From contig JAJTUP010000032.1 of assembly GCA_021399435.1 (NCBI GenBank), forward strand, positions 372,001-436,000: a DNA stretch of 64,000 nucleotides, written 5' to 3'. The notes beneath the pieces are model-generated. The model was not told where the DNA came from and ran no database searches. It saw only the letters and a program-made list of their open reading frames with translations. This DNA is from Diaporthe sp. PMI_573 (taxonomy: Eukaryota > Ascomycota > Sordariomycetes > Diaporthales > Diaporthaceae). Below, piece by piece: positions 35,844 to 45,863 of the stretch (positions are counted from its first letter, which is position 1; every line of letters begins with the position of its first letter). Both the position numbers and the translations under genes were made by a program.

Positions 35844-36422
35844 CTACAAAACGCAACTGGGGAACTTGCGGAATATCTTTGTGTTCAACACCGAAAAGTT
35901 TCCCACTTGTGTTAACAGTATGCCTGAACAATGACTGGTATGGGAGTAATTGCCAATGTAACCATCGATTGGTCTGTGATTTTCGACCGCCCGGTGCAGC
36001 TTCTTCCACATGAAAACGCAATGCGCTTGATGATACGCAAAGGAAACGAAAAGACCCTCAGCCTCGCCAAGTAAGACTTGTGACTTTGGAACTTCCTTGG
36101 TGCCTTCTGCGTCGGCGTACCAATGCCAGTCCTGGATCATTTCAAATTCGTTGACAAGATCCTCGTCGAAGCACTGCTCTGGTAACCATGAGAAACTCAT
36201 AACGTCGAAATGGCAGCTCTCGTGTAGTGCATCTTGCGGGCTTGATCCACATGGTAGCTTCTGGCTCGTTGACGTCGAAGTCTTGATAATTGGAGGCGAA
36301 GAGGCGACAGTGTTATCCAGGTGTGTAATATGAACAACTAGGGAAACTGTTCCAACAATGAGAGCGAGCACGGAACACAGTGCGAGGGCAGAAACCTTCG
36401 ACTCCCGTCTCTCGGAATCCAT
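35844..36422 (-). CDS. UstYa-like/DUF3328-type membrane protein 3, divergent subtype
   Basis: A single exon starting at an ATG, 192 residues. One membrane anchor lies at about 12-32. The lumenal part opens with CGSSPQDALHESCHFDVMSFSW, followed by CFDEDL. Paired motifs YHQAHC (near 131) and HTSHC (near 159) resemble the UstYa HxxHC pair. The C-terminus (IFRKFPSC) matches the usual ending of this subtype, so the gene looks complete. It is shorter than UstYa proteins 1 and 2 and belongs to a different branch that I know only as a common uncharacterised ascomycete family. It is 1.1 kb from the repeat peptide precursor and divergent from it, so it is a candidate for modifying either the ribosomal peptide or the NRPS product. 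Confidence 0.75.
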   Translation of the reverse strand: MDSERRESKVSALALCSVLALIVGTVSLVVHITHLDNTVASSPPIIKTSTSTSQKLPCGSSPQDALHESCHFDVMSFSWLPEQCFDEDLVNEFEMIQDWHWYADAEGTKEVPKSQVLLGEAEGLFVSFAYHQAHCVFMWKKLHRAVENHRPIDGYIGNYSHTSHCSGILLTQVGNFSVLNTKIFRKFPSCVL

Positions 36423-37528
36423 TGTGTTCCGAATCCTCCTTCAACAAAGATGTGCACAAAGAAGTCTTGAGAAGTGCTGGAATCAGGTGCGATTGGACAT
36501 GATGCTGCACAACTGCTGAAGAGAGTCCGTTGCGGTGGAAGCCAACAATTCAAATTCAAATGAACCCGGGGAACTCATTGCTCACCTGCAAGTAAATCCT
36601 GTTTCATGTGTCAGTACGTACGTGTGGGGCTCAAGCACCTCCAGCGGCACATTCAAGAAGGTAGGCCTGTGAAGGTACATCAGAGTTGATCTTGTCAAGT
36701 ACCAAAGCCGACCAGCGAGTATACAGACGGTTTTTCAGCCGGAGATCCTTTATTCCAAGAAAGGGAACATCCGTCGAGGGTCGAATCCTGCGGATCAAAA
36801 TGCAGTATCAATGGTCTCTGGTGCACGAGGGTGTGTATTGTACACCAACCCAGGACACAACATTCGCTCGTATAAGGCTGACAGTAAAGAACATATGCAT
36901 GCTTTAAAGCAGCGCCCCGAGTTTTCAACCTATGAGGAAAGTCCAATTCGACGCCTATTAGCGTGTAAGAGGCCTTGCAGCGGTCATTTGCTTGCTTGCG
37001 GCTGCTCGTACATGCAAAGAAAGTCCAAGAGCTCGCATATGTTGCCGTTGGGCGTCCACCTCGCCTCTTTATTCCGAGAAAGGAAACCCATCGCCACATG
37101 ACTGATTCAGAAGGCTAACGTCAGCGTCAGCCTCAAATCGATAGGACAATTTTCAGACCCCAGATGCAAGCAGTCATACTGCCAGTCTAGTTCGTCGATC
37201 ATTCCGGTGTATAGCGCCTAGAATGCTGTTGAAAGCAAGGTAGTTTCACGATATAATGTTACAAGCGGTTAGTTGCATATACCACAGATTCCTAGCCTCG
37301 TACGATACGTGCACTCTGGCCGTTTCTCGAAACTGTATAGGAGCTTTGTAAGGTCCGTTTATGTCCCAGTCCTCAAGCGCTGGACCTCCTTAAGTACAGA
37401 TCCATGACCATGGCTCAATGACAATAACAGCTGATCATTGTCTGATTGATCGAAAAGAAACGACCTTTCTATTCGCAGTGTCGCGAGAATACTTGATATC
37501 TTGGAACTTTTAATTGACTTGACTCACG
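36423..37528. promoter_or_regulatory. Divergent intergenic region between UstYa-like gene 3 and peptide precursor
   Basis: This 1.1-kb gap lies between two divergent starts and should hold both promoters. Frames such as 36695-37099 (minus) have no recognisable domain. I see no convincing TATA box close to the precursor start. Confidence 0.4.
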
Positions 37529-37909
37529 ATGCACTTCACTCAGGTCGTCGTTGCGCTCATTGCTGCTTCTCCCTTCTTGGCTGGAGCAGCACCTGTCGTG
37601 GACCCAGAGGCTGGGACTACGAATGGCATCGGTGTTATCAAGAGGGATAACCTTGAGGCTGGCACCACCAACGGCATCGGTGTCATTAAAAGGGAAGAGC
37701 TTGAGGCTGGTACTACCAACGGTATCGGTGTCATTAAGAGGGAAGAGCTTGAGGCTGGTACTACCAACGGTATTGGTGTCATTAAGAGGGAAGAGCTCGA
37801 AGCCGGTACCACCAACGGTATTGGTGTTATCAAGAGGGAGGAGCTCGAGGCCGGTACCACCAACGGCATTGGTGTCATCAAGAAAGCCGTGGTTCCTGGC
37901 GCCATCTAA
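37529..37909 (+). CDS. Kex2-processed repeat peptide precursor (KEP/RiPP-like)
   Basis: A single exon of 126 residues. A signal peptide (MHFTQVVVALIAASPFLAGA) is followed by Ala-Pro and six copies of EAGTTNGIGVI. Copies one to five are followed by Lys-Arg and the last by Lys-Lys. Spacers after the Lys-Arg are DNL once and EEL four times. Kex2 cleavage and removal of the basic residues would release EELEAGTTNGIGVI three times, DNLEAGTTNGIGVI once, an N-terminal variant and a C-terminal extended form. The architecture (signal peptide, tandem identical cores, Kex2 sites) is that of fungal Kex2-processed repeat proteins and of UstA-type RiPP precursors. The core has no Tyr, Phe, Trp or Cys, unlike ustiloxin, phomopsin or asperipin cores. 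Neighbours are a UstYa-like gene and an ABC transporter. It may be a new RiPP or an unmodified secreted peptide. Confidence 0.88.
   Translation: MHFTQVVVALIAASPFLAGAAPVVDPEAGTTNGIGVIKRDNLEAGTTNGIGVIKREELEAGTTNGIGVIKREELEAGTTNGIGVIKREELEAGTTNGIGVIKREELEAGTTNGIGVIKKAVVPGAI
37607..37885 (+). repeat. 48-bp coding tandem repeat, five full copies and one partial
   Basis: Units start at 37607, 37655, 37703, 37751, 37799 and 37847 (the last is 39 bp). The units differ at several third codon positions, but the encoded 11-residue core is identical in all six. Non-silent change is confined to the spacer (DN versus EE) and to the final Lys-Lys. This pattern points to selection on the peptide. Confidence 0.93.
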
Positions 37910-38279
37910 ATCCATCGAATTCAGTCAGTTCGGCTCATATTTTGCCCATTGCCTGTCCTCATGCTAACGCAAAAATACGCTGGCGATAGTTTCCATTGAT
38001 GCGCGACACCCACCACCGTCGGATAGTCAAGAATATTCTCCGAGAATTGCAAGCCAGGATCATGCTGTGATGATGGGAAGGCCATATCACGGGGAACACA
38101 TCACGACGCGTCAAGTCATAACTCTTTTTTTCTTTGCAACCCTCACTATATCAACTATTAGACAGAAACTGGTGCTCCTCAATCCACAACACGTAGGATA
38201 TACACTCATTTTATGTAGCCTAAGCTATTACCTGTCCTCTGTCATCGGATTTTGATGTGACGTGTATGTAAATGTGTAT
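37910..38279. terminator. 3' flank of the peptide precursor
   Basis: No gene supported. The stretch is AT-rich between about 38110 and 38280 and probably contains the termination regions of the precursor and of whatever lies on the minus strand at 38280. Confidence 0.35.
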
Positions 38280-38657
38280 TCAGTGACGTAGCATCGGCCT
38301 AGCCACCAGGGTGTTTAGCTCTCTGGGCATCGCCAAGTTTTGACACAGTCCAAGGACAGGATCCGTGCGAAGTCGGTCACGCGACCAGTCATTGTTAGAT
38401 AAATGGACCGTTGCAGGCCCTGACAGATTAAATATTGCTTCTGTGTTCGCCGCAGTTTTGATCATTCTCCGCAGATCTGTGCGCCTGGCTTTACACACTT
38501 CAGCATTGCGCCTGAATGATTCAGGATATGCGGCAGCTTCCTTGAGGTACGGCACATCATCTTGAGGCATTTTACACATTTTCCAAAATGGGTTGAATCT
38601 TCCTTTTGGGTCTTTTGGGTCTAGTCCGTAATGTAAATTCCATGGAGTCCCAGACAA
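38280..38657 (-). CDS. Unrecognised frame, possible terminal exon
   Basis: This frame of about 125 codons has coding-like composition (for example FNPFWKMCKMPQDDVPYLKE), but I cannot assign it to a family. An acceptor-like TTAG lies at about 38661, just upstream. Upstream on the same strand, 38695-38892 encodes a hydrophobic N-terminus-like stretch (MQELQMLWLYLLCRSYW...), so the two may be exons of one small membrane-anchored protein; no donor/acceptor pair of acceptable length is clear. It lies between the peptide precursor and the ABC transporter and could be a cluster member, or a remnant. Confidence 0.3.
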   Translation of the reverse strand: MSGTPWNLHYGLDPKDPKGRFNPFWKMCKMPQDDVPYLKEAAAYPESFRRNAEVCKARRTDLRRMIKTAANTEAIFNLSGPATVHLSNNDWSRDRLRTDPVLGLCQNLAMPRELNTLVARPMLRH

Positions 38658-38960
38658 GCAGAACCTAAGTGTTGCTATTAATCGGACGGGGACGTTACTG
38701 GGGCAGTGTTGATTGTGACAATTGAGATGGCACGGATTTGAAATCTGGAATTTGTGCGAAAGAGAGGCCGAGTTTAGAGAGAGTAAAGAACAAATCTAAA
38801 GAAGCTAAGAGATAAAGAATACTGGTGATAACGTTCGTCTTCCAATAAGACCGACACAAAAGATATAACCACAACATCTGTAGCTCCTGCAAGTGGGTAG
38901 GGACACCAACTATCCAGCGCTAATGGGGGCTTGCGATGTTCTTTCCCACCCTCAAGCAAT

Positions 38961-41900
38961 CTATCGCATGCCACATAGCACCTTAATAGCATCAATATCT
39001 CCAGACTCTTCACATAAAGCCCGGAAGATGCTTCCAGAGCCCTTTTGTCCCAGCAACTGTCGCACGGTGCCCTGCTCCACAATGCGGCCACCATCTAAGA
39101 CCAAGACTCGATCGTACTCGGCAATTGTCAGAAGTCGGTGTGCAATTGTGATGACGGTGGTGCTTCCTTCTGCTACAAACGACTTCAGACCGGCTTGGAT
39201 TGCTTTATCAGCCACTTGATCAACATTCGCAGTGGCTTCGTCGAGCACCAGCACACGGGTTTTTCGGAGCAGACCGCGTGCGACGCATAGCATCTGGGAT
39301 TGGCCGCGCGAGAGCCCACTGGCTGGCGAGTCTAATTCCATGTTTTCAGCCTTCTCATCGTGCTGCATTGATCTTAGGACACTAAGAATTTCAGCGTCCA
39401 TGTGCTGTCCGAGCGGGTCGATGTTATCGCGCACAGAGCCGGAGAAGAGCTGCGGTTCCTGCGGAATGATGGAAATGGCGTGCCCTCTCAGAGCAGACAG
39501 CTCCACGTCGGAGATGTTGATGCCGTCAATCTCTATCCGACCACCTCCTGGACCGAAATCTCCTTCCAGAACTCGCAAGAGCGCGAGGGCAATAGAACTT
39601 TTGCCTGCCCCTGTGCGACCTACGATTGCAATGCGCTCGCCGGGCTTGGCTTCAAAGTTGACAGATCTGAGGACCGGGCTCAGATTTGGAGCATATCTGG
39701 CTGTGAAGTTGCGAAATTTGACATGGCCCTTTGAAGGCCAGCTCTCCGGTGGGTTCAGCGAATGCGATGGTCTCGCTGTAGAAGTGGGACTTGTCGCTTC
39801 TTGCTCTATAGTAGTATACTCAACGATCCGCTCCACAGAAGTGAGGCTCTGCTGAATGATCGCGTAGATCTGAATGAACCATAACATGTTCTCGGTGAAT
39901 GTGGCCACGTACGTAAGGACAAGTCCTGCAACTCCTACGTCGATTGATGCCGCGTGCAAGATGACAAATGCGCTTGTGACAAGCGTGATTACACTGCTTA
40001 GAATACCGACGCGCATAGTGAGCCACTGCTGGGTCCCGGCCAAGAGAAGGTAAGGCTGGTTGAGAGCATCAACCAGCCTGCGGTGTTTGGCTGAGAATAA
40101 AGCTTCTCGACCATATGCTCGAATGCTGACGTAGCCGGAGATCGTCTCCCCCACTTGTTGATACAACGGGGAACTGAAATAATAGTCAGTGCCAGGGTTC
40201 ATTCGGAGGTCAAAAGCGACTTCGCATTCTCAAAATCTGCTTACCGGGAACTCGCTTCGATACGCTTGAGATCCTGGGCACCTTGAAGATAAAGGGCCGT
40301 GATGTAGTAGTATGCGATGCAAATAATCCCAAAGACCAAGACAAGGAAGATATTGGGAATCGCCCAAAATATGAGAATGACGACCATGGCCGCAGTGGCA
40401 ACAATTTGGAAGGCGCTGACGGAGAAGGATGCCAGAGACTGATCGACAACGCTGATATCTTTAGAGAATCGATTGGTGATTTGTCCCAGTGGGCGTTCAA
40501 AGAACTGCGTTTTGTCAGACTGCCAGATTCGAAATCCAAGCCAGGACACCCGATGAACTTACAGAGAGCTTGGCAGAAGTCACGCGATTCAGTAATCGCC
40601 CATATGTTGCCGAAGATGCCTTGAGAGACCCCGAGAAAGTAACGAGGTCGCGTAGCAGAGTGACCATTGCATAAGCAACACAAATAGAAATATAAACCAA
40701 CAAATAGTACGATGCTGGGATCTGAGCTGGGTTTGCGACTTTGGACTTTTCGCCTAAGACGTCAGTCTCACCCAAAGCGTCATATTGCTTTGCCCAAACT
40801 TTCATCCACAAGCTCGTTCCCAGTGAAAAGAGTTGTTGGGCAGCAAAACCGGCAAAGACCATAATCCAGAACCAGCTTTGGCCCATGTCGGCGAGGTAGC
40901 TCCTCACCACGGACCAGGCCACGGAACCCTCACCTGATTTGAATTCCTCATTGACATCTTTTCTGCTTTGTGAATCGGCCTCTTTTGATGGCGTGTCGGA
41001 CTCTTCACCTGGGTCACTACCGCCTTCTGACCGTGTGTTGGCTGTGCTGGCATTTGCTTTGGCTCCGTTGATGTCAAACCCGCTCCTCAACAACATATCA
41101 GTTGGCGGTCCCTGAGCTTTGACTTTCCCGGCGTCCAAAATCACCACGTAGTCGCTGTTGGGCAGGACGAGTTGGGTATGATGGGTCGTCAGGATACAAG
41201 TTCGGCCTTTCATCAGAGGTCCCTTGATAGCGTTGAAAAAGATGTGTTTCGCAGTGCGAGAATCTAAAGCGCTTAGGCAGTCATCGAGGAGTAGGTACTT
41301 GGAAGTACTGTAAAGAGCTCTGGCCAGTGAAATTCGTTGTTTTTGTCCGCCGGAAAGACGGGTGCCATTCTCCCCGGCCAAAGTCATATCTCCATCGCTG
41401 AATGCAGCGAGGTCTTGAGTCAATGAAACTGCTTGGAGGACTTCTTCATATCGAGAGACCTGGAATGGTGTCTCAAGCAAAATGTTAGCCCGCACGCTTT
41501 GATTTGTGATCCAAGGCTCATGAGGACAATAAGCCGTTGATTCCTCGAGGGCGTAAATACCCCCCTGAATGCTGTCTTTCCGGTATTTGGTGCGTTGCTG
41601 GAGACCTACTTGGCCTTGTTCCAGATGAAGCTCTCCCAAGAGTGCCAACAGAAGGGTAGTTTTTCCAGAACCGTTGGGGCCGCAGATAGTATTGAGCCCA
41701 TCTTGTCGGAAAACAATATTGAGATCTTCCAAACGGAATTTTGCTGCTGGCGACATGTCACTTAAAGGAATATTGGCGCCTTCCAGAGGACCGGCCTGAA
41801 AGTTACCAGCAGGCCATGCCAGGGTGGCGTGCTTGAATCCAATGAATGGCTCATCTTTGTTGGACAAAATTTGTGACTGCTTTTCTGTTTCTGGCTCCTC

Positions 41901-43748
41901 CAGAAATTTGGTGACTCGCACGAGCGAGACATGGGCTTGAATGAGGAAGGTGATTGAGTCCGCCAGTCGATTGAGTGGAATACGTAGCACTGCAAAAGTC
42001 GCTAGTGCCGGAAAAGCGACTGATGTGCCAAGTCTCTCGTTCCACACAACGGTGTAGAAGAAGCAAGTGAGAACGGTGACGATGAAAGGAAGCGAGTAGA
42101 AGACGGTCATGGATATAGACCACCATATGAAGCGGTTTCGCATAATCTTGAGCTCCGCTTGTCGTTTTTTCAGGACACGTTGTCGAAAGTGTGCTTCCCA
42201 GGAGTAGAATTTGATCGTATGAATTGCTCCGAAAAGGTCATTGCTTGCCTGGATGCGGGCATCACTTGCCCCTAGCAGCTGACCCTGCACTGCAGCCAAG
42301 CGTTTGGAGACCATGACGTTCAGCGGCAGTAAGGCTATCATCAGGACAACGCCCAAGATGCCACTGATGCCCATGATCTGGTACAGCAGACAAGTGCCAA
42401 TGGTAATCTGCACGGGAAACGTCACCCAAACCAGGTAGACACTCCCACTCATTGTGCATATGAAGTCAACGTCCTGAAAATCCTTGTCAGCTCACAGACA
42501 CGCATGGACGAGTACAGTGAGGGTTGCACGCACCCCGGATACAAAATTGAAGACAGCGCCATCAGAGGTGAACTTAGTTTCTGAAGCTGGGTCCGCATCG
42601 CCTGAAGGCGGCGGAGATCCCACCATGCGACGCCGCATGACCTTGCCGTAAACCTGGTCAAACATTACTGCTCGGAGCTTAGCACCGAGCTTGAATCCAA
42701 CCCAGCCACACTGGCAATCGGACATGCTAGCCGTGATGTTCGCAGCGAACAGTCCTAGGACGTATAGCCAGGCTGTGGAGGAGTTGACGCTGCCCGCCGC
42801 AAGGTATTCGAGAATCAACTTTATCAGGACTGGCGGCAAAAACACCAGGACACCAGTTAATGCCGCCCACGCACCCTGCTGAAGCAAGTCCCACTTGAGA
42901 AAATGATATACTTTGTACAAGAACTTGGTTGCAGCGGCTCCTCTGATTTGAAACTGGGGGATAACGGCGGCTGCGCTGATGAGGCTGTTGAGAGGATAGA
43001 GATCCAAGGTAGAATCGAGCGGACCTGATTTGAAAGCCTTCCACAGCAACGGTTCCAGCCATGAGAAAAAAAGCCGAGCAAGAAAACTAGCCCTCTCATC
43101 TCTTCCAAGGTCGTCGCCATCAACCCCCGCGGCCCGACTGCCACCATGGCTGGTGCAGGAAACTCGTGGGGCCGTCCAATGAAATAAAACCAGAGTTGTG
43201 AAAAGACCAAGTCGCGCAAGGATGATCCAAAATTCGAATTTCCCAGCCTCTGTCACCAGAGCCCTGTGAGTGATGAAAAACAGACAAATCCACTGCACGC
43301 AGTATAGGGTTTCTGAATGCGACCTCACTGACAGGGCTAGGTGGGCAGCACCTCGCAGTCTCACGTTTACCAGTGTGAAAAGGAAGGCAGACAACAATAA
43401 CGTGCCGCCGGGGGCGAGATCACCCCCGTAGAAGATTAACACCACGCCCCCAGCAAGGTCAAGAGCCAGGGCGCCGTCCTCCATCCGTTGAATGTGACGT
43501 GTGAGGTGAATTTGTGTGGTGCTGGGAACAACATCGTCTGGATCTTCGTCGTCATCATCAGCTGCCACCGGCTGAAATCCGCGCGCGGTAGCTGGGTTTT
43601 GTCTATGTCGCAAGTAGCAGAACAATATAATCAAAATTGATGCTAGAATTGCCCCCACTGGTATAACAAATTCGAGATAGCGCTTTTCGATGCAATTTGA
43701 GACATATCCATCTGTCCACCTCCATGTTGGACAGAGAAAGACGGACAT
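38961..43748 (-). CDS. ABCC-type (MRP-like) full ABC transporter
   Basis: Four exons: 43748-42534, 42473-40563, 40519-40245 and 40173-38961 (introns 60, 43 and 71 bp), giving 1,537 residues. A hydrophobic N-terminal domain (TMD0-like) precedes two TMD-NBD halves. NBD1 has Walker A GPNGSGKTT, signature LSGGQKQR and Walker B LLLDDC, with Asp in place of the catalytic Glu. NBD2 has GRTGAGKSS, signature LSRGQSQM and VLVLDEAT with an intact Glu. This asymmetry, with NBD1 hydrolytically weak, is typical of ABCC exporters. An acidic, serine-rich linker (rich in GSDPGEESDTPSKE) joins the halves. It probably exports the cluster product or protects the producer. Its position at the end of the UstYa/PAL block supports membership. 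Confidence 0.9.
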
Positions 43749-45863
43749 TACTCGACGAAAAAAGTGGTATCAAGCTCACAGCTGGCAAGAATGCACCCTC
43801 TTTGGTATTTTCGCAAGCCTCGGGAACGACGTCTGAGCAAAACAGGATTCAAAAGGAGTTGAGGCCCTTGGTTCAGTTGTTGGTATAGTGTACTCGGGTG
43901 CTTGACCAGCAGCAAAGAAACACGATGTGGAAATAGCTACCAAGTACATTCCCAGGCTTGCTTATACCTTATTGAGCACTCAAGTGGCGGCCTGCAGGGG
44001 ACTTAGTATATCCCCTTTGATGCCCCGTTAAGCAAGTAAGCGCATTAGCTTGTCCAAGAGCCACGCCAAAACAACACGAGTGCGACAAGTCAGAGCGATC
44101 CCGTCTGACCACTGACGGAGCCCATACCTACCTACCTATTTGGTCAGATCCGGAAATCCTACCTTATCTGGCTATTGGTGCACCGCCCGCAAGGATTCTC
44201 GCGCATTACCCCCAGGCGCATGATTTAAGCTGTACCGGTACGTACTCCAGAGGCACGTTGCATGCAGAAACATTAAAGCTTCAGTTCCTGCACAGCATGA
44301 CAAGGGTCTCCACATTGCGTCGAGACGAATTTTCTGGGACCAACAGACGGAGTGTTACCATGGGTCTCTAGCTGTTGCGGCTGCGAGCCAAGATCACACG
44401 CAGTAAGCGGGCCACCGCGGGCAAAGGATCCGAATTCGTCTTCGCTTACTGAGAAAAAAGCATTTGTGCCGCCTGCCTATTGCCAGTAGACAGTCCCAGT
44501 CACCTGGAGTGTGGCAACACCGCGACTCGCAAATGACGAGGTGCCGTCAGGCACGGTCTTCGTTTCAGGGGACGATAGTCTTCTGCCAGGGGGCTCCCAC
44601 CAAATAACAGATACTGTCAGGTCTCCATATTGCAGTAAGTATTCCGTGCAAGCGCTGCGGTGCATGGTCTTCGGCAAAGACCTGTCAGAACTACCTACGT
44701 AGACTGGCACGAAGCTGACGATGAGGTGACGATCATTGTCATGGGAGACATACGCTCAGGCAGTCTTTGTGTCCTGGTGTTTTATAATGGTTGAATCAGT
44801 GGCCCAGTTGAGCTCTGAATATCCCGTCGCTCTTATAGCAATACCATAGCTTACTACATTGCATTGATCAGAGAAGCAAACATCGATACAACCCTAATCG
44901 ATGGACAACATTCCTACTGAATCTAACGTGAAGCCACTGGAGCGGGTGACCTTGGATAAGGGACTGTGTACTATAGATATCACTGAACTAAATATCCTAG
45001 GTTACCCATCACCGAGAGCAGGAAGGTACTGTGTCCAGTGCACGTGGTCGAAGCTTCAGGGCTACTGTTGTCCTATCCACAGCACTTGGTGTACTCGTCT
45101 TAGAGCAGGCCATGGACCCGGCCGGAGAGGACGAGATTGTGATCATGAGACTTCCAAAATCATTGACAATTCCAGCAGTACTTGCAGCCACAATGTTATC
45201 GTCTCCACTGCTAAGCATGAATGTTTAGCCGCCCTGGGCTAGGGTCCTATTTTGAATAATTGAGTTAGGGCGCCCTACTGCTCATGGGTAAAGCGTTTCA
45301 AACGGTCAAGGTGGAAATCATGATAGATAAATAAGCAAAACAGGAAGGTTGGTACGAGTGCGCTTTACAGCACAACGCTGAACTGCGAAGCGCCAATGAA
45401 ACTTTTTCGAATCGTACGTTATGCGGGGAATTGTGAACTTTAATCTCAGTTGTTGGCCTTACTTTCCTACGGCGGGAAGTGCCAGTGAACGAATTTGAGA
45501 TAAGTTTCATCATACCCTTTCCTGTAAGACCAAGTCTTGTACCTAGTCTCGATTCTTAGTATCCTCTCATGGGCGAGTGTCCTTGTACATTGTTGTTTCT
45601 ACAAGTCTGTAAGTCTGAACCATCCACAATACAGAGGCTCTTAACACTACAATGCATGGTGTAAATCTTGTGACTGTGAATTGCGGTTTGTAAGGAGCAG
45701 GGACAGTGGTGGATTGCAAAGCATGAAAATGAGAAAAGAGAAAACAAGGAAGCGGCTCCTAAACATGTAAGATCGGTTTCGACCGCGTAGTACTGTGCGA
45801 GTGGTCGGGTAAACTAACTGAAGCTCAATTATTAAACAAATTGCCCATCACTGGGGATTTCCT
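43749..45863. other. 2.1-kb gap between ABC transporter and DUF8021-like gene
   Basis: I see no supported gene. The left part is the promoter side of the ABC transporter. A 77-codon minus frame at 44477-44710 and a 113-codon plus frame at 44901-45242 have no recognisable features and the latter overlaps other open frames. The gap may mark the right edge of the biosynthetic cluster. Confidence 0.45.

Noticed and set aside
36695..37099. A 134-codon minus frame upstream of the peptide precursor
   Set aside because: No domain or signal peptide, and it overlaps a plus frame of similar length in a likely promoter region.
37469..37915. Long antisense open frames across the repeat peptide precursor (for example 37540-37905, minus)
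   Set aside because: They arise because the 48-bp repeat length is a multiple of three and so keeps other frames open. They lack a signal peptide logic, and the plus strand carries the signal peptide, Kex2 sites and silent variation.
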